DNA of 64,000 nucleotides. Source: Niastella yeongjuensis. GTDB taxonomy: Bacteria > Bacteroidota > Bacteroidia > Chitinophagales > Chitinophagaceae. Where the stretch lies: NCBI RefSeq assembly GCF_900110245.1, contig NZ_FOCZ01000002.1, positions 434,001-498,000 of the forward strand. Reading direction: 5' to 3'. Below the pieces are notes generated by a model. It had not been told where the DNA came from. It saw only the letters and a list, made by a program, of their open reading frames with translations, and made no database searches. The translations under genes were made by a program, and so were the position numbers. Every line of letters begins with the position of its first letter. Position 1 is the stretch's first letter. This document shows, piece after piece, positions 15,459-23,962 of the stretch.

Positions 15459-17048
15459 ATGAAGCGTAGATCCTTTTTAAAGAACGCCCTACCTGCGTCT
15501 ATAACATTACCCGCCGTGTTAAATGGCTTTTCAGTGCAAGCCTTCACGGAAGCAAATCCATTGGTACAGGCCTTAATGGGCAACACCACCGAAACCGACA
15601 AAGTACTGGTAATAGTACAGATGGTTGGCGGTAACGATGGATTGAACATGGTGATACCTATTGAAAATTACGGAAACTATTATAACGCCCGCAAAAACAT
15701 TGCGATCCCACAAAACAAAGTGCTTCCTTTAAATGGGACGGCAAAAACCGGTTTGCATGCCGGTATGACGGGTATGCAAACCCTGTATAATGAAGGCAAA
15801 CTGGCTATTATACAGTCGGTGGGTTATCCTTCACCTAACTTTTCGCACTTCCGGGCTACGGATATCTGGATGAGTGCTTCCGATGCAGATCAGGTAGTAT
15901 ATAGCGGCTGGGCTGGCCGTTACCTGAACCTGGAGTTCCCGAACTTCCCCAACGGTTACCCTACTGCGCAAATGCCCGATCCGCTGGCTATTCAGATAGG
16001 ATCTGTGGCAACCCTGGAGTTACAGGGACCTACATTTCCAATGGGAATGAACATCACCGACCCTACCAGCTTTTATGATTTTCTGGACAATGTTGGTGAT
16101 CCTGTACCCAATACACCCTGGGGTAAGGAGCTGGAATATATCAGAATGATCATGGGGCAAACCGAAGTGTACTCCAACGTGATCAAGGCCGCTGCCGCCA
16201 GAGTTACCACGCAGGGTTCATACCCCAGCGATAACCGCCTGGCGCAACAGTTGCGCATAGTAGCCCGATTGATAAAAGGCGGATTAAAAACCAGGATATA
16301 CAAAGTTACAGCCGATGGCTTCTTCGATACGCACGCAAACCAGGTTGAAACAGGCGATACCACTACGGGTGACCACGCGAGACTGATGGCCCGTCTTTCA
16401 GATGGTATCAAATGTTTTATGGATGATCTTAAAGGACTGGGCATCGAAGACCGGGTTATCGGTTTTACCTATTCGGAATTTGGCCGCCGTATAAATTCAA
16501 ACTCAAGCCGGGGAACCGACCACGGCGCCGCCGCACCGGTATTTGTATTTGGAAAGAAAGTACGGCCGGGTATCATTGGTACCAACCCTACCATTGCAGC
16601 AGATCCCAAACAAAACGACAACGTTCCTTATCAGTACGACTTCCGAAGCATTTATGCTTCCATTTTGAGACAATGGTTCTGCGTAAACGATGGCGATCTG
16701 CAAACCATTTTATTTAAGAACTTCCAAAACATTCCTTTGTGTATAAATGAGGCATGCGGTCTTACTGCAGTCGATGACCTCAGGAATGATGGAGAACAGC
16801 TGATCATTAACTATCCGAACCCATTTGTTGAAACAACCAAAGTAACCTTTACTACAAAGGGCGGTCATACGCTGGTACAGGTGATGGATACCATGGGCAG
16901 GGTTGTAAAAACGCTTACAGATAAAGAATATACAGCCGGTACCTATACTGTAACATTCGATGCGTATGGAATGCCTAATGGGGTTTATTACGCGCGTTTC
17001 CAAAACGGCGTAACCCAGCAGGTACGGCCTATGCTGAAGACACGATAA
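15459..17048 (+). CDS. DUF1501 family protein with Tat-type signal and T9SS C-terminal domain
   Basis: The 529-residue product starts with KRRSFLKNALP, a twin-arginine-type signal peptide. The main domain (about 45-420) is DUF1501, related in fold to sulfatases and phosphatases, with conserved VQMVGGNDGLNMV, a FTYSEFGRRI motif and GTDHGAAAPVF. The last 80 residues match a T9SS sorting domain, with NYPNPFVETTKVTF and MPNGVYYARF. The protein is therefore probably exported folded to the periplasm and then moved to the surface. Its substrate is unknown. It is co-transcribed with the DUF1800 gene. Confidence 0.92.
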   Translation: MKRRSFLKNALPASITLPAVLNGFSVQAFTEANPLVQALMGNTTETDKVLVIVQMVGGNDGLNMVIPIENYGNYYNARKNIAIPQNKVLPLNGTAKTGLHAGMTGMQTLYNEGKLAIIQSVGYPSPNFSHFRATDIWMSASDADQVVYSGWAGRYLNLEFPNFPNGYPTAQMPDPLAIQIGSVATLELQGPTFPMGMNITDPTSFYDFLDNVGDPVPNTPWGKELEYIRMIMGQTEVYSNVIKAAAARVTTQGSYPSDNRLAQQLRIVARLIKGGLKTRIYKVTADGFFDTHANQVETGDTTTGDHARLMARLSDGIKCFMDDLKGLGIEDRVIGFTYSEFGRRINSNSSRGTDHGAAAPVFVFGKKVRPGIIGTNPTIAADPKQNDNVPYQYDFRSIYASILRQWFCVNDGDLQTILFKNFQNIPLCINEACGLTAVDDLRNDGEQLIINYPNPFVETTKVTFTTKGGHTLVQVMDTMGRVVKTLTDKEYTAGTYTVTFDAYGMPNGVYYARFQNGVTQQVRPMLKTR

Positions 17049-17073
17049 CGTAGAAAGTTTAATCCGTATAATG

Positions 17074-17103
17074 AAAGCTTCCCCGCTGACGTGGGGAAGC
17101 TTT
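17074..17103 (+). terminator. Terminator after the DUF1800-DUF1501 operon
   Basis: Perfect 11-bp arms (17074-17084 and 17093-17103) with an 8-base loop; the T tract is short. Confidence 0.75.
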
Positions 17104-17113
17104 GCTGTTTATA

Positions 17114-17150
17114 GCTAATCAGGAGCTAAAGCATGCTAAAATTTGCTAAA
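17114..17150. repeat. Four GCTAA repeats at helical spacing
   Basis: GCTAA occurs at 17114, 17125, 17135 and 17145, that is with 11, 10 and 10 bp steps, the last three as GCTAAA. They lie upstream of the response-regulator gene and would face the same side of the helix. The rest of 17151-17360 shows no ORF and only a weak TTAATTTGC promoter-like box. Confidence 0.5.
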
Positions 17151-17360
17151 GAGACATCTGAACGAAAGAAATTCCCGTATCTGCCTGTTTGATTGGCCTG
17201 GAGTGTGGTTTTGGACGGGCATTTCCTTTTACGGAATGAGGAAATTCAATACTGGAATAGCTCCGTTTTTTGTTACCCTGCTGTAAATAGTTTTAATTTG
17301 CTTTAGATCGGTAACCTAACCATTAATCCTGATAACCAGCCGATCTTCTTAAATTCGATT

Positions 17361-18005
17361 ATGTTGAAGGTATTTATAACAGATGATCACGAATTATACC
17401 TTGAAGGCCTGGTGTTGTTGCTGAACAATCAATCCGGCATTGAGGTCATAGGTTCAGCATTTACCGGTGAAAGTTTGTTGAGCCAATTGCCAAATACGGA
17501 AATCGACATCCTGTTACTGGATGTTCATTTACCCGATATTGGTGAAGAAGAACTGCTAAAAAAGATCCGCGAAATACAGCCCGGGCTGAAGATCCTCTAC
17601 CTTACCATTATGCGCGGCACCCGCTATATTCACAAGCTGCTTAAATACGATATACAGGGTTACCTTTTAAAGAATACCAATATTGCCGAATTAACCAGCG
17701 CACTGGAAACAGTGGCCGGCGGTAATAAATTCTTCAGCAAGGAGATCAATATTCTGGATACTAACCAGGACTTCCGGAATACAGTGACCATTGAAGATAA
17801 AAAGGTAGACGAAATACTCTCCAAACGCGAAATTGAAGTGCTTACCCTTATTTGCAAAGAGTACAGCAATTCAGACATCGCCAAAAAGCTATTTCTAAGC
17901 GTAAGTACGGTAGAAACCCACCGGAAGAACCTGATTGCCAAACTGGGGGTTAATAATACTGTAGGATTGGTAAAATTTGCACTTAAGAACAAGCTGATTG
18001 ACTGA
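17361..18005 (+). CDS. NarL/LuxR-type response regulator
   Basis: The 214-residue product has a receiver domain (1-120) with acidic residues D8-D9, phospho-acceptor Asp54 in LLLDVHLPD, and the conserved Lys in YLLKNT. The C-terminal LuxR-type helix-turn-helix (about 148-212) reads LSKREIEVLTLICKEYSNSDIA and STVETHRKNLIAKLGV. It is a DNA-binding transcription regulator. The histidine kinase gene 122 bases downstream on the same strand is its likely partner. Target genes are not evident. Confidence 0.95.
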   Translation: MLKVFITDDHELYLEGLVLLLNNQSGIEVIGSAFTGESLLSQLPNTEIDILLLDVHLPDIGEEELLKKIREIQPGLKILYLTIMRGTRYIHKLLKYDIQGYLLKNTNIAELTSALETVAGGNKFFSKEINILDTNQDFRNTVTIEDKKVDEILSKREIEVLTLICKEYSNSDIAKKLFLSVSTVETHRKNLIAKLGVNNTVGLVKFALKNKLID

Positions 18006-18127
18006 TATTTCATGTCTTTCATACATTTATTAAAGAGATTGCCCCGACCTATCTTTACATTATTACGTTAATTACTTGAGTTAATAAGTAAAAACCCTTA
18101 ATTTGGTGGTATAATTCGGTAATACCG

Positions 18128-19966
18128 GTGAAATACTTCCTATTACTTGGGGCCTTGATTACTTGCTTATGTTCATTTGCGCAGGTTGATACAACACAAT
18201 TAAAAAGTTTGTATGACCGTTGCCTTGATTTCTCTGAAGACAAGATAGACTCCATTCATTACTACGCCGATTACATTTCAAAAGAGGCCGATCAGTTAAA
18301 ATTCAATAAGGGTAATGTTTTATCATTACGGCTCAAGGGCATTTATGAAGACCTGAGCAATAACTACGAAAAGGCCATTGAATATTACCTGCAGTCGCTA
18401 CAGGCAGCGAGAGTAATACACGCACCGGAATATGAGATGGCTGCTTTAAGCGATCTGGCCATTGCCTATTTCTCCATTCGCGAACCTGAAAAGGCAAAGG
18501 CGTTTTATTTACAATGCGCCCGCATGTCGGAACTGGATGGAAAGATCCCTTCGCTTATTAATACGTACAATAACCTGGCGGTTATTTATACCCAGCTAAA
18601 ACAATACGACAGTTCGCATCTATTATTGAACAGGGCCATACAACTGGGCAAAACACTCGATCGCCAGGGAAAGGTCAGTTTATCCAGCACCTATAATAAC
18701 CTGGGTAATTTATATTTCAAGGAAAAGAAATTTGATGAAGCCCTGCCTTACTTCTGGCAAAACCTGATAAGACATAACAACGACGGCGACTACAGCGGTT
18801 TATGGGTAGCCCGGCTTAACCTGGCTGACATATATATAGAAAAGCACCAGTATGACTCTGCAGTAAAATATGCGCAAAGTGCTATGGAACTGGCGCAACA
18901 GCTGGAATCAAAAAGTAAAGAGGCGGATACCTATAGCATACTCGCTAAATTATACGAGTACCAGGGTAAATACAATAAAGCCTACGAGTACATAAAAAAA
19001 TGGTATTCGCTGGATACGGCTATCCTGCATAGTGATACGTACAAAACCATTGCCGCCCTGCAGGAACGTTTTCATGCCGGTGAACGGGAAGCGGAAAATA
19101 AACTGTTGCAGGAAAAGGTAGAAAAAGAAACCATCCGTACCCGGGAGCTTACCCTGGTGGCCGTTGGTTTGGCCATCATCGGGATCCTGATTGCCATTGG
19201 GTTTGTAATTAAAAGAAATGCTCACCGCCAGTTACAGAAAACCAATGACCTTATTATTCAGCAGAACGAAAAGCTATCGGAATTAAACTACGAGAAGAAT
19301 TCGCTTATCAGTATAGTATCGCACGACCTGAACACGCCTTTCGCCACCATCCAGATCTGGGGACAGGTTATGCAAAACAATGCCGATCGGTTAACACCCG
19401 AACAACAAAAGGCCATGGACCGTATATTACAGGCGGGCATGTATGGCGAACGCCTCATCAGGCAAATACTGGACGTAGAACGGGAAGATGTTGGCAGCCA
19501 TAAACTACTGCTGGAGAAGTTTGACCTGCGGGCATTTGCGGAAGAAATGGTAGATAACTTTAAACCGATGGCCCAAAAGAAGAACATCAGCCTGCAGGCA
19601 GAGGCTACGGGTAAAAAGTTGTTCATTTTAAGCGATCGTTACCTGGTTGGCCGCATTTGTGAAAACCTGTTATCGAACGCTGTTAAGTATACGCCCCAGG
19701 GCAAAAACGTTTGGATAAGCATTCATGATGAGCACGATCATATTGGTATAAAGGTGCGGGATGAAGGTGTGGGCATTGAAAAAGAAGAATTGCCTTACCT
19801 GTTCTCGAAGTACAGCAAGATCTCATCGAGACCAACAGATGGGGAAGCATCGAATGGATTGGGGCTTTCTATTGTTAAAAGGATCGTTGAAGAACTTAAT
19901 GGACGTATCTCTTGCGAAAGTCAGATCGGTATAGGAAGTATATTTACAGTACTGCTGAAGAAGTAA
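18128..19966 (+). CDS. TPR-containing sensor histidine kinase
   Basis: The 612-residue product starts at a GTG and has a signal peptide (ending CSFAQ), a periplasmic array of about six tetratricopeptide repeats (40-300), a coiled linker, one membrane helix (about 342-361) and a cytoplasmic kinase core. The phospho-acceptor is His399 in SIVSHDLNTP. The ATP-binding domain shows the N box NLLSNAVKYTP, the G1 box DEGVGIE and the G2 box NGLGLSIVKR. This layout is common in Bacteroidota. It most likely phosphorylates the LuxR-type regulator encoded just before it; the signal is unknown. Confidence 0.95.
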   Translation: MKYFLLLGALITCLCSFAQVDTTQLKSLYDRCLDFSEDKIDSIHYYADYISKEADQLKFNKGNVLSLRLKGIYEDLSNNYEKAIEYYLQSLQAARVIHAPEYEMAALSDLAIAYFSIREPEKAKAFYLQCARMSELDGKIPSLINTYNNLAVIYTQLKQYDSSHLLLNRAIQLGKTLDRQGKVSLSSTYNNLGNLYFKEKKFDEALPYFWQNLIRHNNDGDYSGLWVARLNLADIYIEKHQYDSAVKYAQSAMELAQQLESKSKEADTYSILAKLYEYQGKYNKAYEYIKKWYSLDTAILHSDTYKTIAALQERFHAGEREAENKLLQEKVEKETIRTRELTLVAVGLAIIGILIAIGFVIKRNAHRQLQKTNDLIIQQNEKLSELNYEKNSLISIVSHDLNTPFATIQIWGQVMQNNADRLTPEQQKAMDRILQAGMYGERLIRQILDVEREDVGSHKLLLEKFDLRAFAEEMVDNFKPMAQKKNISLQAEATGKKLFILSDRYLVGRICENLLSNAVKYTPQGKNVWISIHDEHDHIGIKVRDEGVGIEKEELPYLFSKYSKISSRPTDGEASNGLGLSIVKRIVEELNGRISCESQIGIGSIFTVLLKK

Positions 19967-19997
19967 GGGCAGAAGGCCGCGGCGCGACAATAACGAG

Positions 19998-20040
19998 TGG
20001 TTAATAAGTCGCCAACTGGTTAACTTGTTAACTTTTCAAC
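19998..20040. repeat. Period-8 degenerate repeat AACTGGTT
   Basis: AACT recurs five times at exact 8-base steps (AACTGGTT, AACTTGTT, AACTTTTC, AACTGGTC, AACT). The position is the convergent gap after the kinase gene. Confidence 0.7.
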
Positions 20041-20118
20041 TGGTCAACTATTGCGTATATAAAATAAATGGTGTAAATTAACGTTTGAATACATTACTTA
20101 CTAACCCTTGATCATATA

Positions 20119-20148
20119 AAAAGCCCCGGAGTTACTACCAGGGCTTTT
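20119..20148 (-). terminator. Terminator between the kinase and GH92 genes
   Basis: Eleven-base arms (20119-20129, 20138-20148) around an 8-base loop. The one imperfect pair is a wobble on the minus strand, followed by a T-run there; it can also serve the plus-strand gene. Confidence 0.8.
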
Positions 20149-20170
20149 AATTTTATTGAAAGTAACGTTC

Positions 20171-22453
20171 CTACTTCTTCGGTTTGTCAGTCATATAGAA
20201 GGTAAGTGTTCCTCCTTTCATAATGTCTTCGTGCGTAATGGCGGGTTGTTCCAGTTGTTTGCCATTCAATACCACTTTTTGTACATACACATTTTTATCG
20301 CTTTGGTTAATGGCCTCTACGGTGAATGTGTTCTTGTTTTCGAGTTGTAATACGGCTTTGTTGATGGCTGGACTGCCTAACTGATATACTGTGGCACCAG
20401 GTGCAACCGGATAAAAGCCCAGGGTTGAAAAAAGATACCAGGCACTCATTTGTCCGCAGTCGTCATTACCACCCAGGCCATCAGGCGCTGGCTTATACTG
20501 ATGTTTCAGGATCATTCTTACCCGTTCCTGTGTTTTCCAGGGCTGACCGGCAAAATTATACAGATAGGCCACGTGGTGAGCCGGTTCATTGCCGTGTACA
20601 TAAGTGCCAATAATGCCATCGCGGGTAATGTCTTCCGTTTCAGCAAAATATTTATCAGGCAGGTACATGGTGAACAGCGTATCGAGGCGGGCGCTGAATT
20701 TCTTTTTACCGCCCATCAGGGTTATCAATCCTTCGGGGTCCTGGGGAACAAAGAAGCTGTAGTTCCAGGTGTTGCCTTCAATAAATCCCTGACCATGGGT
20801 GCTTAACGCATCAAAATCATTTTTAAAGCTGCCATCTTCTTTGCGGGCGCGCATAAAACCAACATTTGCATCGAAGATGTTTTTATAACTGCCTGCACGT
20901 TTGCTGAAAGTTTCATAAAGATCTGTGCGGCCCAGTTTGTTGGCGGCCTGGGCTATACACCAGTCGTCATACGCATATTCCAGGGTAGTGGATGCAGAAG
21001 TGCCGAGCTTTTCATCGGGGATGAATCCTTTTTCTACATAACTGCCAATGCCTTCATAATTGGAGTGGGTGGCGGTTGTTACGCAGGCTTCCAGCGCATG
21101 TTTGGCATCGAACGAGGTATTGCCTTTTAAAATGGCATCTGCAATTACCGATACGCTGTGATATCCACTCATACACCAGTTGTCGTTGCTGTAATGGCTC
21201 CAAATGGGCAGCATCTTCAATACGCTTTGGTCATAATGCGCCAGCATACTATTTACCATATCGCCATTGCGGGTAGGTTGTATGATGTTGAAGAAGGGGT
21301 GCAGGGCCCGGTAGGTATCCCACAGTGAAAAGGTAGTATAATTGGTAAAGTTGGCAGCGGTATGCACATTCTGATCCAGGCCCTTGTATTTACGGTCAAC
21401 ATCCATATATACGGTAGGTCCCAGGAAGGCATGGTATAAAGCGGTATAGAAGTTTTGTTTCTCTGCTTCTGAAGCTTCTATATTGATCTTTGCCAGCTCG
21501 GTATTCCAGGCGGCCTGTGCAGCTGCTTTTGTTTCTTCAAAATCCCAGTTGGGCGCTTCTGTTCTCAGGTTCAATAAAGCACCTTCGGTGCTTACCGATG
21601 ACAGCGCCATCTTTACTTTTATTTTCTCGCCTTCTTCTGTATTAAAGTTGAAGAACATACGCAATTGTTTGCCGGCCAGATCAGGGAAGTTTTTGGTTTG
21701 ATTGAACTTTCCCCAAAAACCGCGGTACACCTGTTTTTTGCTGAAGTCTTTACAACCATATTCTTTGAATGGTTTCGAAAAGGTCATGGCAAAATAAACG
21801 GTGCGGGTGCGTGCCCAGCCAGCGGTTTGGCGGTAACCGGTAACCAGGGTATCGTTCTCTACCCGAACAAAGGTCCATGCGTCTTTATCCTCGTAATTAT
21901 AAATGCCATGCATAAGATCGAGGATGATGTGCGCATCGTTTGTTTTAGGGAAGGTGTATTGGTGAAAGCCGGTGCGTGTAGTGGCAGTTAATTCAGCGGT
22001 GATGTTGTCATCATCGAGCTTTACTTTGTAATAACCGGCTTCAGCTTTTTCATTGGCATGGGAAAACGCCGAACGAAAACCTGTTTTGGTATCGGTGGCT
22101 ATACCGGGGTTCAATTGCAGCGCGCCCACAGTGGGCATTACCAGGAAATCGCCCAGGTCGCTGTGGCCGGTACCGCTGAAATGGGTATGGCTGAAACCTA
22201 CAATGGTTTTATCGTCGTACTGATAACCTGCGCAATATTTATATACATCGGGGTTGTATTTCCCGTTCATTTCATAAGGAATGGTATCGGTATCGGGACT
22301 CAGTTGTACCATGCCGAAGGGAACGGTGGCGCCGGGAAAGGTGTGTCCCATCCGTTGGGTGCCTATAAGCGGGTTTACATATTGAACTACATTTTTTTGT
22401 TGAGCAAATAAGGATAAGGGCAACATCCATAACAACAGGAAGCGTTTCTTCAT
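20171..22453 (-). CDS. GH92 family alpha-mannosidase
   Basis: The 760-residue product begins with a signal peptide (MKKRFLLLWMLPLSLFAQ). It matches glycoside hydrolase family 92, calcium-dependent exo-acting alpha-mannosidases that trim mannose-rich glycans. The N-terminal beta-sandwich shows VNPLIGT and the GHTFPGATVPFGMVQLSPDT block; the catalytic (alpha/alpha)6 domain carries YEGIGSYVEKGFIPDE and the family signature GNDDCGQMSAWYLF. Length is typical. There is no SusC/SusD pair nearby, so it is not part of a standard polysaccharide utilisation locus. The exact linkage is not predictable. Confidence 0.95.
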   Translation of the reverse strand: MKKRFLLLWMLPLSLFAQQKNVVQYVNPLIGTQRMGHTFPGATVPFGMVQLSPDTDTIPYEMNGKYNPDVYKYCAGYQYDDKTIVGFSHTHFSGTGHSDLGDFLVMPTVGALQLNPGIATDTKTGFRSAFSHANEKAEAGYYKVKLDDDNITAELTATTRTGFHQYTFPKTNDAHIILDLMHGIYNYEDKDAWTFVRVENDTLVTGYRQTAGWARTRTVYFAMTFSKPFKEYGCKDFSKKQVYRGFWGKFNQTKNFPDLAGKQLRMFFNFNTEEGEKIKVKMALSSVSTEGALLNLRTEAPNWDFEETKAAAQAAWNTELAKINIEASEAEKQNFYTALYHAFLGPTVYMDVDRKYKGLDQNVHTAANFTNYTTFSLWDTYRALHPFFNIIQPTRNGDMVNSMLAHYDQSVLKMLPIWSHYSNDNWCMSGYHSVSVIADAILKGNTSFDAKHALEACVTTATHSNYEGIGSYVEKGFIPDEKLGTSASTTLEYAYDDWCIAQAANKLGRTDLYETFSKRAGSYKNIFDANVGFMRARKEDGSFKNDFDALSTHGQGFIEGNTWNYSFFVPQDPEGLITLMGGKKKFSARLDTLFTMYLPDKYFAETEDITRDGIIGTYVHGNEPAHHVAYLYNFAGQPWKTQERVRMILKHQYKPAPDGLGGNDDCGQMSAWYLFSTLGFYPVAPGATVYQLGSPAINKAVLQLENKNTFTVEAINQSDKNVYVQKVVLNGKQLEQPAITHEDIMKGGTLTFYMTDKPKK

Positions 22454-22490
22454 GTGCGATTTTTTCTTTATTTAATAAAGTTGAACGGTT

Positions 22491-22499
22491 ACAAAACTA
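22491..22499 (-). promoter_or_regulatory. Candidate -7 promoter element of the GH92 gene
   Basis: Minus strand TAGTTTTGT matches TAnnTTTG and lies 37 bases before the ATG. Confidence 0.4.
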
Positions 22500-22525
22500 G
22501 GGGCTAATATTCTGCTAAAACGCAC

Positions 22526-23263
22526 CTAGCTTGCCGTTTCCTGTGCTTTTACATATAAATCCCATAGCTGATCAACCGTTTTGCCGGTGTATTGCGCCCA
22601 TAATCCTGCTTCATAGGTTCCGTTGTAGGCAGCGGCATTCAGTTTATCGACGATCTTTTTATCATAATTGCTTTCTACCCAGGCCAGAAAACGGGCGGTA
22701 ACACGGTAGGCACTGGTATAGTGGTGATCGGGTTTTACAGCGGGAAGCTGCCAGCCGCCTTTTTCATTATTTACGCCGTATTTGAAACGCACATAATCGG
22801 CGATGCCTTCGGTTAGCCAGCCGGGTGTATTGCCTTTATGGTAGTCCTGCACAATGTGCATGGCTTCGTGGGTGATCACGTCGATGTCTTCGGGGTGGGC
22901 TTTCATCCAACCGGGGTTACAGCGAATAATGCCATTGCTGGCGGCTGCCACTCCATCGTAAGCGGGATCAATGATGAACACTATTTTCTTTAATGCCTTC
23001 TTATTGAAGCGTTTTACTTCCTGGGGGTAAACAGTAAAAAAGGCATCGGTTAATTTTTGCTGGGTAACAGTATTAAATGCGGAGTCCTGCACTAAAAAGA
23101 TGAGGGTAAATCCCTTTTTTGTGATGGAGTCACTTCGGTAAATGGTATTGTTGTTCCGGTCGGTCCACTCGTACCGTTTTACTTCTTTTTTGTTTTGTAC
23201 GGATTGTGAAATAGCTACACAAAAACTGCTACATGCCGCTATGGTTAAGAATACGCGCTTCAT
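22526..23263 (-). CDS. Basic secretory protein (BSP) family metalloprotease
   Basis: The 245-residue product has a signal peptide (MKRVFLTIAACSSFCVAIS) and a zinc-protease motif HEAMH (HExxH) followed by GWLTEGIADYVRFKYG, which supplies the third metal ligand region. This is the pattern of the plant-like basic secretory protein family (PF04450), putative secreted peptidases. It sits next to the GH92 gene on the same strand, separated by about 70 bases, and could be expressed with the downstream GH92 gene. Substrate unknown. Confidence 0.88.
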   Translation of the reverse strand: MKRVFLTIAACSSFCVAISQSVQNKKEVKRYEWTDRNNNTIYRSDSITKKGFTLIFLVQDSAFNTVTQQKLTDAFFTVYPQEVKRFNKKALKKIVFIIDPAYDGVAAASNGIIRCNPGWMKAHPEDIDVITHEAMHIVQDYHKGNTPGWLTEGIADYVRFKYGVNNEKGGWQLPAVKPDHHYTSAYRVTARFLAWVESNYDKKIVDKLNAAAYNGTYEAGLWAQYTGKTVDQLWDLYVKAQETAS

Positions 23264-23298
23264 TAAAATTTACTTTTAGTTATTTGTAGTTAATTGAA

Positions 23299-23335
23299 CA
23301 AAAGAGCCATCCGAAACTGGCGGATGGCTCTTTTG
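23299..23335 (-). terminator. Terminator after the DUF983 gene
   Basis: A perfect 15-bp stem (23299-23313 with 23321-23335) and a 7-base loop lie 30 bases after the DUF983 stop; the stem ends in T-rich sequence on either strand. Confidence 0.85.
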
Positions 23336-23364
23336 GTAAGAAATATATTGATAGCTTATTTTGT

Positions 23365-23826
23365 CTATTGTCTATTGCCTTCTTCGTCATAATAAGATCC
23401 CGTTTCATAATCAAATGACTTTGATTTGGTGCTTTTATAATTGGGATCGTAACGTACAAAGAAGTAGAGATAGATGACGCGGCTCAGTCGCATGAGCCAG
23501 GGTTGTAAAAAGATCAGTAAGAAAATATTGATGCCGAGCCACCAGAAGAACCGGTTGTCGGTTGTAGACATACCAATGAGCACCCACCAGGCAACGAATG
23601 TAGATACCGAAAGGGCCACCGATAACGCATAACTTACATAAGCTGTTCCGTACCAAAAACCTACTTCCATTTCATATTTCTGACCGCATTCGGGGCAATG
23701 CGTGGGCATGTCGAACACCTTTTTTAAATTCCATGGATTGTTATTATTGTACATAGGTCCTCTGCGGCACCGCGGGCATTTCATGGTTAACATACTCCAT
23801 AGGTAATTGGGTTTGGATGCAGGCAT
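23365..23826 (-). CDS. DUF983 family membrane protein
   Basis: The 153-residue product has two CxxC pairs (CPRC near residue 18 and CPEC near residue 44) forming a probable zinc ribbon, then two membrane helices (about 62-84 and 90-112). This is the DUF983 layout. The function is unknown; some relatives sit near cytochrome oxidase genes, but that context is absent here. An exact -7 promoter box lies upstream and a terminator downstream, so it is a single-gene unit. Confidence 0.88.
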   Translation of the reverse strand: MPASKPNYLWSMLTMKCPRCRRGPMYNNNNPWNLKKVFDMPTHCPECGQKYEMEVGFWYGTAYVSYALSVALSVSTFVAWWVLIGMSTTDNRFFWWLGINIFLLIFLQPWLMRLSRVIYLYFFVRYDPNYKSTKSKSFDYETGSYYDEEGNRQ

Positions 23827-23848
23827 GATGCTATTGGATTGTTTCGGT

Positions 23849-23857
23849 GCAAATTTA
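23849..23857 (-). promoter_or_regulatory. Candidate -7 promoter element of the DUF983 gene
   Basis: Minus strand TAAATTTGC matches TAnnTTTGC exactly, 22 bases before the ATG. Confidence 0.5.
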
Positions 23858-23885
23858 CAAATAAGTTTAAAGTTCAGGGTTTAAA

Positions 23886-23934
23886 GTTAAAAGCCGAAAG
23901 TTCAACTGGAATGGTTGAGCTTTCGGCTTTTAAC
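23886..23934 (-). terminator. Terminator after the ABC transporter gene
   Basis: Twenty-one-base arms (23886-23906 and 23914-23934) pair with a single imperfect position around a 7-base loop. The location fits the end of the ABC transporter transcript. Confidence 0.75.
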
Positions 23935-23962
23935 TGTAGAACTAACAAACTAAAAACTATAA

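Noticed and set aside
17361-19966. Regulatory link between the LuxR/kinase pair and the DUF1800-DUF1501 operon
   Set aside because: They are adjacent, but a terminator and 312 bp separate them and no shared motif was found between the two upstream regions.
20171-23263. Polysaccharide utilisation locus around the GH92 gene
   Set aside because: No SusC/SusD pair, sigma/anti-sigma or hybrid two-component gene lies beside it; the LuxR/kinase pair is closed off by a terminator and repeats.
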